50,134 nucleotides of DNA from Streptomyces sp. TRM64462 (GCF_013362995.1 NZ_JABWDV010000445.1:1-50134), one strand, 5' to 3'; counted from the stretch's first letter, positions 24,838-34,072 are shown. Notes: a model not told the origin generated them from the letters alone. A program made the numbers and translations.

Positions 24838-26690
24838 TGTGTTGCCCCTTGGCTTGCTTCGTGCGACGTCTCTCCGTCGGACCTACTGCTGGGGGTCCGG
24901 GGGTCGTCCCCCGGAGAAGCACAGCACTTCTCAGCCCCTTCGGCAGGAACAGCGGGAACAGCCTGTTCAGTATCGGGATCCGGCTCCGGATCGTTCCTCG
25001 GCGGCGCGCTCGGCGCCACGGAATGGAGCGCGGCCGCGAGCCCGGCCAGCTCCTCGGGGAGCTTCGGGGACTCGCTCCGCCCCAGCCCCGCCATCTCGAC
25101 GACGGTCACGCCGTCCGCACCCTCCACGGCCCGGACCCAGATCCGGCGCCGCTGCACGAACAGCGACCCGACCAGGCCGAGCAGCGCGGCCACGGCACCG
25201 CCCAGGGCCCAGCCGTTGCCGGGCTGCTGGGAGATCTGGAAGCTCGCCCACTCCTTGATCTCCTTCTCGAAGGTGATCGACCCGGCGCCGTCCGGCAGCG
25301 TCATGGTCTCGCCGGGCAGCAGCGTCTTCTTGAAGATCTCGCCGTTCGCGTCCTCGTACGGCTTCATCTTGCTGGTGTCGAGCTGGTAGACGTTCTGCGG
25401 CACACCGCTGTCGACGCGCAGGTCGCCGTGGTAGGCGGACAGGTTCAGCGCCGGGAAGACGAGCCCCGGGAACTGCGAGAACATCTCGCCCTGGCCCTTG
25501 CCCGCGAACGTCGGGACGAAGAACGCGGGGAAGCCGAGCTGCTCCTTCTCGCCCTTCGCGTTGCGGTAGCCGTCCATCACCTTGATGACGCCCTGCGAGC
25601 TGACGTTGGCGTCGGTGGGCAGCAGCGGTACGGCCTCTTTGAAGACGACCTTGCCGCGGGCGTCGCGAACGGTGACGACGGGGGCGTACCCGTGCTGGAT
25701 CAGGTAGACCTTGGCGTCCCCGACCTTCAGCGGCTCGTTGACGCGGATGACGGCCTTCTTGTCGGGGCCGCCGGCCTCGGCGTACGTCACGTCGGCTTCG
25801 AAGGTGCGGGGTGTACCGCGCTGCGGGCCGCTCGTCTCGTACGTACCGGTGAACTGCTTCAGCTCGAAACTGAACGGCTCCAGGTCGTGCGTGCTGAACA
25901 TCGTGCCGGAGCGGAAGTCGTCGTACTGGATGAGGGTGTTGGAGAACCCGTCGCCCTCGACGACCAGCTTGCCGCCCTCGGACCTGTAGAGCTGGCCCCA
26001 GGCGAACGCCACGAGCATCACGATCAGCGCGACGTGGAAGAGGAGGTTGCCTGCCTCGCGCAGATAGCCCTTCTCGGCGGCCACGGCGTCGCCCGCCGTG
26101 TGCGTGCGGAAGCGGTGCTTGCGCAGCAGCCGCAGGGCGGCCTCGCGCGCCTCGTCGGGCGACGCGGTGGTGCGCCAGGTCGTGTACGCGGGGAGGCGTG
26201 TGAGCCGCTTGGGCGCGCCCGGCGGGCGGCTGCGCAGCTGGCCGGTGAACTGCCAGGTGCGCGGCAGGATGCAGCCGATGAGCGAGACGAACAGCAGGAT
26301 GTAGACGGCCGAGAACCACACCGAGCTGTAGACGTCGAAGAGCTGGAGCTTCTCGTAGATCGGCGCCAGCGTGGTGTGGGCCTTCTTGAAGGCCTCCACC
26401 TTGGTCGCGTCCACGCCGTTCTGCGGGATGAGCGAGCCGGGGACGGCGCCGAGGGAGAGCAGGAAGAGCAGGATCAGCGCGACGCGCATGGACGTCAGCT
26501 GCCGCCAGAACCAGCGGATCCAGCCGACGAACCCGAGGGAGGGGAGGGTGACGGTGCCGTCGTCGTCCTGACGGGGCGCGGTGGACAGCCGCTGCTCAGC
26601 CTGTTCAGCCTGCTCGGGCTGTTCGGCCCGCTCAGCCTGCTCGCGCTGTTCGGGCTGTTCGGTCTGTTCGGTCTGTTCGGTGTTGCTCAT
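24834..26690 (-). CDS. resB: cytochrome c biogenesis protein ResB
   Basis: 618 residues from ATG 26690, whose site GAGGT overlaps the ccdA stop. It has three N-terminal transmembrane helices (about 67-87, 120-140, 210-230), a large extracytoplasmic domain (about 235-480), and a final helix near 500 (ALGGAVAALLGLVGSLFV), as in ResB/Ccs1. It partners CcsB in heme attachment. The first about 35 residues are an EQ-rich low-complexity tract (EQTEQTEQPEQREQ...) encoded by repeated CTGTTC-type units at about 26590-26685, likely variable in length among strains. Confidence 0.95.
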   Translation of the reverse strand: MSNTEQTEQTEQPEQREQAERAEQPEQAEQAEQRLSTAPRQDDDGTVTLPSLGFVGWIRWFWRQLTSMRVALILLFLLSLGAVPGSLIPQNGVDATKVEAFKKAHTTLAPIYEKLQLFDVYSSVWFSAVYILLFVSLIGCILPRTWQFTGQLRSRPPGAPKRLTRLPAYTTWRTTASPDEAREAALRLLRKHRFRTHTAGDAVAAEKGYLREAGNLLFHVALIVMLVAFAWGQLYRSEGGKLVVEGDGFSNTLIQYDDFRSGTMFSTHDLEPFSFELKQFTGTYETSGPQRGTPRTFEADVTYAEAGGPDKKAVIRVNEPLKVGDAKVYLIQHGYAPVVTVRDARGKVVFKEAVPLLPTDANVSSQGVIKVMDGYRNAKGEKEQLGFPAFFVPTFAGKGQGEMFSQFPGLVFPALNLSAYHGDLRVDSGVPQNVYQLDTSKMKPYEDANGEIFKKTLLPGETMTLPDGAGSITFEKEIKEWASFQISQQPGNGWALGGAVAALLGLVGSLFVQRRRIWVRAVEGADGVTVVEMAGLGRSESPKLPEELAGLAAALHSVAPSAPPRNDPEPDPDTEQAVPAVPAEGAEKCCASPGDDPRTPSSRSDGETSHEASQGATQ

Positions 26691-26697
26691 GGTGACC

Positions 26698-27441
26698 TCA
26701 GATCCCCACCTCGAAGCCGGCGGACCAGCTCTGCATCTCCTGCACCATGACGTCCCACGCTCCGGTGAGCAGGAGCAGCCCGGTGGCGATCATCATGCCG
26801 CCGCCGACGCGCATGACCCAGGCGTAGTGCCGCTTGACCCACCCGAACGCCCCGAGCGCCTTGCGGAACGCCACGGCGGCCAGGATGAACGGCAGGCCGA
26901 GCCCGAGGCAGTACACGAAGGTCAGCAGCGCGCCGCGCCCCGCGCTGGCCTCGTTGGCGGCCAGCGCGGTGACGGACGCCAGCGTGGGTCCGATGCACGG
27001 GGTCCAGCCGATGCCGAACAGGGCGCCGAGCACGGGCGCGCCGACGAGCCCGGTGGACGGCCGCTTGTGGAAGCGGAACTCGCGCTGCGTGAACCAGGGC
27101 ATGAGCCCCATGAAGAACACACCCATGACGATCATCAGCACGCCGAGGACCGTGGTGAGGATCTCCCGGTGCTGCTGAAGCGTCCAGCCGAAGAACCCGA
27201 AGAGCGCGCCGCCCGAGACGAAGACGGCCGAGAAGCCGAGCACGAAGAGCGAGGCACCCGCGACCATCCGGCCCCGCCGCGCCTCGGCCAGGTCGGTGCC
27301 GGTGACCCCGGTGACGTACGAGAGGTAGCCGGGGACGAGGGGCAGCACGCACGGCGAGAAGAAGGAGATCAGGCCCGCGAGCAGGGCGATGGGGAGGGCC
27401 AGCAGGAGCGCGCCGCCGGCGACCGTCTCGTTCAGGGACAT
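26698..27441 (-). CDS. ccdA: cytochrome c biogenesis protein CcdA (thiol-disulfide transporter)
   Basis: 247 residues, six predicted helices. The two redox Cys are visible in FFSPCVLPLVPGYLSYV (about 27-43) and GWTPCIGPTL (about 144-153), exactly as in CcdA/DsbD-beta. It carries electrons from cytoplasmic thioredoxin to the extracellular thioredoxin-like ResA encoded just upstream (3-bp gap), keeping apocytochrome CXXCH thiols reduced. Followed by resB after 7 bp, so the operon is tightly packed. Confidence 0.96.
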   Translation of the reverse strand: MSLNETVAGGALLLALPIALLAGLISFFSPCVLPLVPGYLSYVTGVTGTDLAEARRGRMVAGASLFVLGFSAVFVSGGALFGFFGWTLQQHREILTTVLGVLMIVMGVFFMGLMPWFTQREFRFHKRPSTGLVGAPVLGALFGIGWTPCIGPTLASVTALAANEASAGRGALLTFVYCLGLGLPFILAAVAFRKALGAFGWVKRHYAWVMRVGGGMMIATGLLLLTGAWDVMVQEMQSWSAGFEVGI

Positions 27442-27444
27442 CGG

Positions 27445-28062
27445 CTACTGCCCCGAGGCCTTCTCGTCGAGTACCGGCTGGATCATTTCGCGGAGCTGCT
27501 TCTCGTCGACCGCCTTCAGGGAGCGGGCGGCGATCTTGCCGTCGCGGTCGAGGACGATGGTCGACGGGATGCCCTGGGGCAGGAGGGTGCCCTTGGGGAA
27601 GCCGTTGAGGACGAGCTTGCCGTACGGGTCGTACAGGCTGGGGTACGTGATCCCGAAGTCCTGCTCGAAGGCGAGGGCCTTGGTCTTCTGCGGGTCCCGG
27701 GTGTTGATGCCGACGAACTCCACGCCCTTGGGCTTCAGCTCCTCCGACACCTTCTTGAAGTGCGGCGCCTCGGCACGGCAGGGCGCGCACCACGAGCCCC
27801 ACACGTTGAGGACGACGACCTTGCCCTTGAGGTCGGCGACGTCGAGCTTCTCGCCGTCCAGAGTCTCGCCCGAGAGGCCCTTCGGGCCGGTGCGCTCACC
27901 CTTGGCGACGGTGTCGATGCCGCCGGTGTTGGTGACGAAGTTGGTGTTCCCGCCACCGCCGGACTTGCCTGTGGAGTCGTCGCTGCACGCCGTGAGCGTG
28001 AGCGCGGCCGCCATGGCACCGGCGGTGAGCAGGAACCCTCGGGGGGCGCGGCTGAGGCTCAT
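27445..28062 (-). CDS. resA: ResA/TlpA-like extracytoplasmic thioredoxin lipoprotein
   Basis: 205 residues. A lipoprotein signal with lipobox LTAC places Cys26 as the lipidated residue. A glycine-rich linker follows. The thioredoxin-like domain has the active site WGSWCAPC and the TlpA-type block GIPSTIVLDRDG with the cis-Pro. It should reduce apocytochrome c or its delivery partners, receiving electrons from CcdA. First gene of the operon; its leader (28063-28180) probably holds the promoter. Confidence 0.95.
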   Translation of the reverse strand: MSLSRAPRGFLLTAGAMAAALTLTACSDDSTGKSGGGGNTNFVTNTGGIDTVAKGERTGPKGLSGETLDGEKLDVADLKGKVVVLNVWGSWCAPCRAEAPHFKKVSEELKPKGVEFVGINTRDPQKTKALAFEQDFGITYPSLYDPYGKLVLNGFPKGTLLPQGIPSTIVLDRDGKIAARSLKAVDEKQLREMIQPVLDEKASGQ

Positions 28063-28096
28063 GTGAAAAGTTTCGCATGCGCCTTTGGGGGATCTT

Positions 28097-28116
28097 GGGC
28101 ACCCCCCTGAGTGCCC
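28097..28116 (-). terminator. small hairpin between deacetylase gene and resA operon
   Basis: A 6-bp stem, GGGCAC (28097-28102) with GTGCCC (28111-28116), is extended by a weaker outer CCTTT/AAAGG pairing. It lies 65 bp past the stop of the upstream minus-strand gene and 35 bp before resA. It may end the upstream transcript or form part of the resA leader. Confidence 0.4.
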
Positions 28117-28180
28117 GAAAGGCCCATGGAAGCCCGTTGTGAAGCGGACCTAAGTGCGGACCTGAGTAAGGCCGCCCGGC

Positions 28181-29446
28181 CTAAGCGAGGTACGCCTTCC
28201 AGCCACCCGCCGGGGATTCTCCCACGGGCAGGCCGCGCAGCTTCTCCAGGATCTTGGGGTCCTGCACGTCGAGCCAGTCGACGAACTGCCGGAACGACAC
28301 GAGCCGTACGTCCTTCTTGCCGGCCATCCCCTTGAGCGCCTCTTCGACGGCGTCCATGTAAATGCCGCCGTTCCACTGCTCGAAGTGGTTTCCGATGAAG
28401 AACGGCGCGCGGTTCGTCTCGTACGCGCGGTTGAATCCGGCGAGATACGCCTCGGTGGCCTGCTTGCGCCAGCCGGGATAGCGCGAGGGAACACCCTGGG
28501 TGGTGTTCTTGGACTGGTTGGCGAGGATGTTGTAGTCCATCGAGAGGACCTCGAAGGAGTGGCCGGGGAACGGGATGGCCTGGAGGGGCAGGTCCCAGAC
28601 GCCCTGGCGCCTGGCGGGCCACACCTGGCGGCCGCCCGGCGAGGACGCGTCGTAGCGCCAGCCGAGTTTCCTGGCCGTCGGCAGCAGATTGTCCTGGCCG
28701 AGCAGGCAGGGCGTGCGGCCGCCGACGAGTTCCTTGCGGTAGTCGAAAGGCAGCGGGTCGAGATCGGTCCAGCCGCTGTGCGTCTTCCATTCGGTGACGA
28801 ACTTCACCGCCTGGTCTATCTCACTGCGCCACTGTTCGGGCGTCCAATTCCCGACGGATCCGGAGCCGCCGCAGAAATGACCGTTGAAGTGCGTGCCGAT
28901 CTCGTGGCCTTCGAGCCAGGCGCGGCGGACGTTCTTGAGGGTGTCCTTGATGTGTTCGTCGGTGAGGTAACCGATGTCGGACGCGCCGGGGCGGTTGTTC
29001 GGCGGGCGGTAGAGCGTCTTCTTCGACTCGGGGAGCAGATAGATCCCGGAGAGGAAGAAGGTCATGGCCGCGCCGTGGTCCTTGGCGAGGTCGAGGAAGC
29101 GCGGGAAGAGGCCGTTCCCGACCTCGCCCGCCCCGTCCCAGGAGAAGATCACGAACTGCGGCGGAGTCTGTCCTGCCTCCAGGGGGACGGGGCGTTCGGG
29201 CTGGTGGGGCTGCTTTCCGGTGTCGGAGGTGGAGCCGTCGCCTATGAGGCGGCCCTGCGGCTTCCCGTTCGGTTCCTTGCCCCCGCCGCCGCTTCCGTTG
29301 TTCCCGCTGTTCCCGCCGTTCGCGCTGTTCCCGCCGTTCCCGTTGTTCCCGTTGTTTTCGCCGACGAGGCCGCAGCCCGTCACCCCGACCGCGGTCGCGG
29401 TCCCAACTCCCGCTCCCAGCAATGCCCTTCGACTGATCCCGCGCAT
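28181..29446 (-). CDS. secreted polysaccharide-deacetylase-like lipoprotein
   Basis: 421 residues from ATG 29446 (GGGGA upstream; ATG 29458 and 29497 are weaker). The signal peptide combines a Tat-like SRRALLG with a lipobox (VGVTGC), so a lipid-anchored extracellular protein is likely. A 50-residue Asn/Gly/Ser tract (NNGNNGNGGNSANGG) links it to the catalytic region. Carbohydrate esterase 4-like features include FVIFSWDGAGE (first Asp), MTFFLSG, and GHEIGTHFNGHF (His pair). Arg replaces or displaces some classical residues, so activity is uncertain. The Asn/Gly tract is coded by repeated CCGTTGTTCC units. Confidence 0.83.
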   Translation of the reverse strand: MRGISRRALLGAGVGTATAVGVTGCGLVGENNGNNGNGGNSANGGNSGNNGSGGGGKEPNGKPQGRLIGDGSTSDTGKQPHQPERPVPLEAGQTPPQFVIFSWDGAGEVGNGLFPRFLDLAKDHGAAMTFFLSGIYLLPESKKTLYRPPNNRPGASDIGYLTDEHIKDTLKNVRRAWLEGHEIGTHFNGHFCGGSGSVGNWTPEQWRSEIDQAVKFVTEWKTHSGWTDLDPLPFDYRKELVGGRTPCLLGQDNLLPTARKLGWRYDASSPGGRQVWPARRQGVWDLPLQAIPFPGHSFEVLSMDYNILANQSKNTTQGVPSRYPGWRKQATEAYLAGFNRAYETNRAPFFIGNHFEQWNGGIYMDAVEEALKGMAGKKDVRLVSFRQFVDWLDVQDPKILEKLRGLPVGESPAGGWKAYLA

Positions 29447-29594
29447 ATCGTTCCCCATCCGCGCTTGCGTTTGCCGGACAAAAGTCCGAGTCGGCATACG
29501 CAGAGATGGCGGAAAAGGAGCGGGGGTTCCCGCGGTGACACAACGGTTACGGGACGGGGATCCGGGGGCGGAACCAGCCCCCAGACCTCCCCAA

Positions 29595-30305
29595 CTACGC
29601 GCCGAAAGCCTTCGACTTCCCCTTCACCGGCTTCGCACCGGCCAGCAGATGCGCCGGAACGAGATCGCGGGCCGGTTCGCTGTACCCCACAGAGACGATC
29701 TTGTCGCCGTGGTACGTGAACGTGGTCAGCGACGCGAGCGTGCACTGCCGCCGCCGCGGGTCGTGCCACAGCCTGCGCCGCTCGATGAAGCTCCGCACGA
29801 TCCAGATCGGCAGCTGGTGGCTCACGCACACCGCCTCGTGCCCGCGCGCCGCGTCACGCGCCGCGTTCAGGGCGCCCATCATCCGTACGACCTGGTCGAT
29901 GTACGGCTCGCCCCACGACGGCCGGAACGGGTTGGTCAGGTGCCGCCAGTTCCCGGGCTTGCGCAGCGCGCCGTCGCCGACGCCGAACGTCTTGCCCTCG
30001 AAGACGTTGGCGGCCTCGATCAGCCGCTCGTCCGTGGCCGGATCCAGACCGTGCGTCTTGGCGATCGGCGCCGCCGTCTCCTGGGCCCGCTCCAGCGGCG
30101 ACGCCACGACGTACGTGACGTCCCGGCCCGCCAGGTGCTCCGCGACCCGGTCGGCCATCTGCCGGCCCAGCTCGGACAGGTGGTAGCCGGCCCGGCGCCC
30201 GTACAGGATCCCGTCCGGGTTGTGCACCTCGCCGTGCCGCATCAGATGGACGATGGTGACGTCCTCGCCCGTGCCGGTGTCGCCCGTGCCGCTCATGCCG
30301 CTCAT
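29595..30305 (-). CDS. histidine phosphatase family protein (phosphoglycerate-mutase-like)
   Basis: 236 residues from ATG 30305, which overlaps the hemL stop (ATGA) and has GGAGG 7 nt upstream inside hemL. The catalytic RHG is at 23-25 ([11 protein letters not shown]), with the second catalytic His in VSHQLPIW (about 155) and Arg in [11 protein letters not shown]. This makes it a branch-1 histidine acid phosphatase; the exact substrate is unknown. Coupling to hemL is clear in the sequence, but a biochemical link to tetrapyrrole synthesis is not. Confidence 0.92.
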   Translation of the reverse strand: MSGMSGTGDTGTGEDVTIVHLMRHGEVHNPDGILYGRRAGYHLSELGRQMADRVAEHLAGRDVTYVVASPLERAQETAAPIAKTHGLDPATDERLIEAANVFEGKTFGVGDGALRKPGNWRHLTNPFRPSWGEPYIDQVVRMMGALNAARDAARGHEAVCVSHQLPIWIVRSFIERRRLWHDPRRRQCTLASLTTFTYHGDKIVSVGYSEPARDLVPAHLLAGAKPVKGKSKAFGA

Positions 30306-31621
30306 GCCGCGGCCTCCGGTGTCGCCTCCGCCGCCGCGCGCGCCGCGACCGGCAGCGCGGCCGCGATCCGCTCGACCGCGCGCTCGTCGTGCGCCGTCGA
30401 CACGAACCACGACTCGAACGCCGACGGCGGCAGGTAGACGCCCTCCGCCAGCATCGCGTGGAAGAACGCCGTGAACCGGAACGACTCCTGGCCCTTCGCG
30501 TCCTCGTAGTCCCGCACCTCACGGTCCGTGAAGAACACCGAGAACATGTTGGACGCCGTCTGCAGCCGGTGCGCGACACCCTCCTTGGCCAGCGCGTCCG
30601 TCACAAGGCCCTGGATCTCCGCCGACACCGCGTCGACCTTCTCGTACGCGCCGTCGTCCAGCAGCCGCAGCTGCGCGAGCCCCGCCGCCGTGGCGATCGG
30701 GTTACCGGACAGCGTGCCCGCCTGGTAGACCGGGCCGGCCGGCGCCAGGTGCGCCATGACGTCGGCGCGGCCGCCGAACGCCGCCGCCGGGAAGCCGCCG
30801 CCCATGACCTTGCCGAACGTCAGCAGATCGGGCGTCACCCCGTCGACCCCGTACCAGCCGGCCTTCGACGTGCGGAACCCCGTCATGACCTCGTCGGAGA
30901 TGTACAGGGCGCCGTTCTTCGCGCAGGCGTCCTTCAGACCCTGGTTGAAGCCGGGCCGCGGCGGCACCACGCCCATGTTGCCGGGCGACGCCTCCGTGAT
31001 CACACAGGCGATCTCGCCCGGGTGGCGGTGGAACGCCTCCTGGACCGCCTCCAGGTCGTTGTACGGCAGCACGATCGTGTCGCCCGCCTGCGCGCCCGTG
31101 ACACCGGGCGTGTCGGGCAGCCCGAACGTCGCGACACCGGAGCCCGCCGCCGCCAGCAGCGCGTCGACGTGCCCGTGGTAGCAGCCCGCGAACTTGATCA
31201 CCTTGGCGCGGCCGGTGAAACCCCTGGCCAGGCGGATCGCCGACATGGTCGCCTCGGTGCCGCTCGACACGAGCCGTACCTGCTCGACCGGCGCGACGCG
31301 CGCCACGATCTCCTCCGCGAGCGCCACCTCGCCCTCACCCGGCGTACCGAACGACGTACCGCGCGCCACGGCCTCCTGCACGGCGGCGATCACCTCGGGG
31401 TGGGCGTGCCCGAGGATCATCGGCCCCCACGAGCACACGAGGTCGACGTACTCGCGCCCGTCCGCGTCCGTGAGGTACGGCCCCGTACCGGACACCATGA
31501 ACCGGGGCGTGCCGCCGACGGCGCGGAAGGCCCGGACGGGAGAGTTCACGCCGCCGGGCGTCACCTGGGACGCGCGGTCGAAGAGCGACTGTGAGACTGG
31601 GGCTTCGTATGAATACGACAC
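30302..31621 (-). CDS. hemL: glutamate-1-semialdehyde 2,1-aminomutase
   Basis: 439 residues, GTG start 31621 with AGGA upstream. Class III aminotransferase fold: PLP-binding Lys271 in [18 protein letters not shown], the [10 protein letters not shown] block (241-250) with the PLP Asp, and [16 protein letters not shown] (119-134). It converts glutamate-1-semialdehyde to 5-aminolevulinate, the tetrapyrrole precursor, so it supplies heme to the cytochrome c system encoded nearby. Length and motifs are normal. Confidence 0.97.
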   Translation of the reverse strand: MSYSYEAPVSQSLFDRASQVTPGGVNSPVRAFRAVGGTPRFMVSGTGPYLTDADGREYVDLVCSWGPMILGHAHPEVIAAVQEAVARGTSFGTPGEGEVALAEEIVARVAPVEQVRLVSSGTEATMSAIRLARGFTGRAKVIKFAGCYHGHVDALLAAAGSGVATFGLPDTPGVTGAQAGDTIVLPYNDLEAVQEAFHRHPGEIACVITEASPGNMGVVPPRPGFNQGLKDACAKNGALYISDEVMTGFRTSKAGWYGVDGVTPDLLTFGKVMGGGFPAAAFGGRADVMAHLAPAGPVYQAGTLSGNPIATAAGLAQLRLLDDGAYEKVDAVSAEIQGLVTDALAKEGVAHRLQTASNMFSVFFTDREVRDYEDAKGQESFRFTAFFHAMLAEGVYLPPSAFESWFVSTAHDERAVERIAAALPVAARAAAEATPEAAA

Positions 31622-32066
31622 TTGGGTCCTGACCTGCGAGAACGAGTGGACGATCGACTAACCGCGGGCACAGACGGCCCACGCCCTTGCTTTCGCATGA
31701 CGCCGTGCTTCACGATCTGCTTCATGATCTTGCTTCAGCGGAGGTTTCCGGACCTTGTTTTCGGCAAGGCGCCAGTCCTCCGCGTCTGCGAAACTGGGGC
31801 GTCATAGGGAGAGCTCACGGAAACCATGGTGTCAGAGGCCCGGACGTTGTTGCGGAACAGGTGTTTCACCACACGCTCGCGGGGGAGGTCAACTGACACG
31901 ATGATCGGGTTGCGCGGCGGGGGCCGTGATACCCAGCAAGCAGTCGGGTGGAGATATGCATCGCGGTGGCGGACGGGGCGAGGGGACCGGCGATCTGGGG
32001 CCCGAGCGTGCCCGGCGGGGAAGGCACCGGCGAGAACGGGACAACGGTCCCGTGGAGGGCGAGCCC
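31622..32066. other. intergenic region between hemL and conserved hypothetical gene
   Basis: About 445 bp upstream of two divergent genes. It contains an imperfect 12-nt direct repeat GCTTCACGATCT / GCTTCATGATCT at 31707-31718 and 31719-31730. A short segment at about 31786-31800 (GCGAAACTGGGGC) resembles the hemL start region (GTGAGACTGGGGC, about 31589-31601). A/T content is higher than in flanking genes. I see no supported RNA gene. ATG starts at 31926 and 31956 keep the downstream frame open but have poor sites. Confidence 0.4.
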
Positions 32067-32546
32067 ATGGGAGCTGATCCCCTGGAGAACAGGGGCGGCG
32101 GCCGGGGCATGGGCGTCACGTACAAATACTTCGGCGCACCCAACGGCGCCACCGCCGCGCGCGTGCCGATCTCGATGCGCCCCGAGGAACTCGGGGGCGA
32201 CGAGCTGGGCATGGGCGGCATGTTCACCAAGATCAAGCCGGAGACCATAGCCGCCATGGTCCTCACCGGCCTCCAGGGCATGCCCCTGCACAAGGTCCCC
32301 CCGCTGGAACTGGTCGTGCTCCACCCCGACTACGCCGTGGTCAAGCTCCCGATGACGGTCGTCGACCCGCTGCGCGGCGTCGGCGAGGAGTCGGTGGGCG
32401 CGGCCGCGTTCATCTGGTCCACGGTCCCCGACCGCGGGGGCCCGCGCGACGCGTTCAACGTGTACCAGCTCCTCCACGAGTGGCAGGACTTCTCCGTACG
32501 ACTCCACGAGGCGGGCCACCAGCCGTACTGCCTGGTCTGGCCGTGA
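32067..32546 (+). CDS. conserved actinobacterial protein of unknown function
   Basis: 159 residues from ATG 32067, chosen because GGAGG lies 8 nt upstream. There is no signal peptide or membrane segment. The sequence is dense in conserved-looking blocks: GVTYKYFGAPNGATAARVPISMRPEELGGDE begins the fold, followed by KIKPETIAAMVLTG, LVVLHPDYAVVKLP and FNVYQLLHEWQDF. It ends in LVWP and overlaps the GNAT gene by GTGA, so the two are translationally coupled. I do not recognise a named domain. A binding role is possible but unsupported. Confidence 0.78.
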   Translation: MGADPLENRGGGRGMGVTYKYFGAPNGATAARVPISMRPEELGGDELGMGGMFTKIKPETIAAMVLTGLQGMPLHKVPPLELVVLHPDYAVVKLPMTVVDPLRGVGEESVGAAAFIWSTVPDRGGPRDAFNVYQLLHEWQDFSVRLHEAGHQPYCLVWP

Positions 32547-33229
32547 CGCGGCAGGACACCGTCCCGGCGGGCCCCGCTGTGCGGCTCGACGCCTGGTCGC
32601 CCCTGGACTACGACCTGCTGCGGGCCGCCAACGTCCCCGCGATGACCGTGCACCTCGGCGGCCCCGAGACCCCCGCGCGGCTCGCCGACCGGCACCGGCG
32701 GTACACGGCGATGAGCGCCGGCCGCCCCGAGGCGGGCCGCATGTACCGGATCCTGCTGCCGCCGGGCGACGTACCGGTCGGCACGGTCGGCTTCTGGGAG
32801 CTGACCTGGGACGGCGAGCCGGTGTACGAGACCGGGTGGAGCGTCCTGCCCCCGTACCAGGGCCGCGGCGTGGCGACGGCGGCCACGCTCGCGCTGATCG
32901 ACCGGATCCGCGCGGTACGCACCGAGCAGAGCCCCCGCCACCTGCACGCCTTCCCGTCCGTCGAGAACGCCGCGTCCAACGGCGTGTGCCGCAGGGCCGG
33001 CTTCACGCTGCGCGGCGTACGCCTCTTCGAGTACCCGCCCGGCCACCTGGCCCGCAGTCACGACTGGCGCTTCGACCTCACGCCCGCACCGAACGGCCAG
33101 GCCCGGGACGGCCAGGCCCCGGACGGCCAGGCCCCGGATGTCCGGGCCCCGGACGGCCGGGCCCAGGACGGGCAGGACCCCGACCGGCAGGACCCGGGGG
33201 ACGACCGGGCCCCCGCCCCGCCGAAATGA
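32543..33229 (+). CDS. GNAT family N-acetyltransferase with repetitive C-terminal tail
   Basis: 228 residues, GTG 32543 overlapping the previous stop. Acetyl-CoA motif WSVLPPYQGRGVATAATLALID (about 94-115) and a PSVENAASNGVCRRAGF block (motif B) identify GNAT of the RimJ/RimL type. The last about 40 residues are imperfect repeats of a five-residue unit (DGQAP, DVRAP, DGRAQ, DGQDP, DRQDP) from tandem CGGCCAGGCCCCGGA-like DNA at about 33095-33200. The tail is probably disordered. Substrate unknown. Confidence 0.85.
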   Translation: MTRQDTVPAGPAVRLDAWSPLDYDLLRAANVPAMTVHLGGPETPARLADRHRRYTAMSAGRPEAGRMYRILLPPGDVPVGTVGFWELTWDGEPVYETGWSVLPPYQGRGVATAATLALIDRIRAVRTEQSPRHLHAFPSVENAASNGVCRRAGFTLRGVRLFEYPPGHLARSHDWRFDLTPAPNGQARDGQAPDGQAPDVRAPDGRAQDGQDPDRQDPGDDRAPAPPK

Positions 33230-33266
33230 TCTGGCCCGGCTCACGCCCCGGTGGCATCCTGGCGGC

Positions 33267-34004
33267 GTGAACGGACCGGAGATCCACATACGCTTCGCGC
33301 CCGCCCTCGGCCTGTTCGTGCCCGCCGCGCGCCGCGCGGGCCGCACGCCGCTCACCACCGACGGCGCGTCCACGCTCGGCCATGTCGTCGAGTCGCTGGG
33401 CGTGCCGCTCACCGAGGTCGGCGCCCTCCTCGTGGGCGGCCACCCGGTCACGCCCGCGCACGTCCCCGCCGACGGCGAGGAGGTCGAGGTACGGGGCGTC
33501 GAACGCCCCCAGCGGGTGCCGGGCGCCCCGCTCCGATTCCTGCTGGACGTCCACCTGGGCACGCTGGCGCGGCGGCTGCGGCTGCTGGGCGTGGACGCGG
33601 CGTACGAGAGCGAGGACATCGGCGACGCCGCGCTGGCCGCCCAGTCGGCGCGGGAGCGGCGCGTGATGCTGTCGCGCGACCGGGGGCTGCTGCGCCGCCG
33701 CGAGCTGTGGGCGGGCGCGTACGTGTACAGCCACCGGCCGGACGACCAGCTCCGGGACGTGCTCGAGCGGTTCGCCCCGCGGCTCGCGCCGTGGACGCGC
33801 TGCACGGCCTGCAACGGGGAGCTGACACAGGCCCACAAGGACGAGGTGCGCGAGCACCTGGAACAGGGCACGCAGCGGACGTACGACGTGTTCGCGCGCT
33901 GCACGGCCTGCGGGCGCGTCTACTGGCGCGGCGCCCACCACGCCCGCCTGGAGACCATCGTCCAGAACGCCCTGCGCGACTTCGGCGGCGACGCGGCGGC
34001 GTGA
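33267..34004 (+). CDS. ubiquitin-like (MoaD/ThiS-type) N-domain plus Mut7-C RNase domain protein
   Basis: 245 residues from GTG 33267. Residues about 1-85 look like a beta-grasp domain (IHIRFAPALGLF, LGVPLTEVGALLVGGHPV, DGEEVEVRG). Residues about 88-235 match the Mut7-C domain: a PIN-like core (RFLLDVHLGTLARRLRLLG with Asp94, and MLSRDRGLL with Asp138), and a zinc ribbon with Cys179, 182, 212 and 215 (CTAC...CTAC). The domain is predicted to be an RNase acting in tRNA or RNA decay. This beta-grasp plus Mut7-C order is known across actinobacteria but its function is not established. Confidence 0.86.
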   Translation: MNGPEIHIRFAPALGLFVPAARRAGRTPLTTDGASTLGHVVESLGVPLTEVGALLVGGHPVTPAHVPADGEEVEVRGVERPQRVPGAPLRFLLDVHLGTLARRLRLLGVDAAYESEDIGDAALAAQSARERRVMLSRDRGLLRRRELWAGAYVYSHRPDDQLRDVLERFAPRLAPWTRCTACNGELTQAHKDEVREHLEQGTQRTYDVFARCTACGRVYWRGAHHARLETIVQNALRDFGGDAAA

Positions 34005-34010
34005 CCGCCC

Positions 34011-34072
34011 CGGCCGTCAGGCGCGGCCGTCAGGCGCGGCCGTCAGGCGCGGCCGTCAGGCGCGGCCGTCAG
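34011..34072. repeat. 13-bp tandem repeat, four full copies plus a partial copy
   Basis: Unit CGGCCGTCAGGCG repeats exactly at 34011, 34024, 34037 and 34050, followed by ten bases of a fifth copy. It fills the gap between two convergent genes. The TGA stop of the leftward gene (34069-34071) lies inside the last partial copy, so the array probably arose by slippage of that gene's 3' end. Confidence 0.95.

Noticed and set aside
31687..31896. 69-residue plus-strand frame upstream of the conserved hypothetical gene
   Set aside because: No ribosome-binding site or recognisable motif; probably non-coding.
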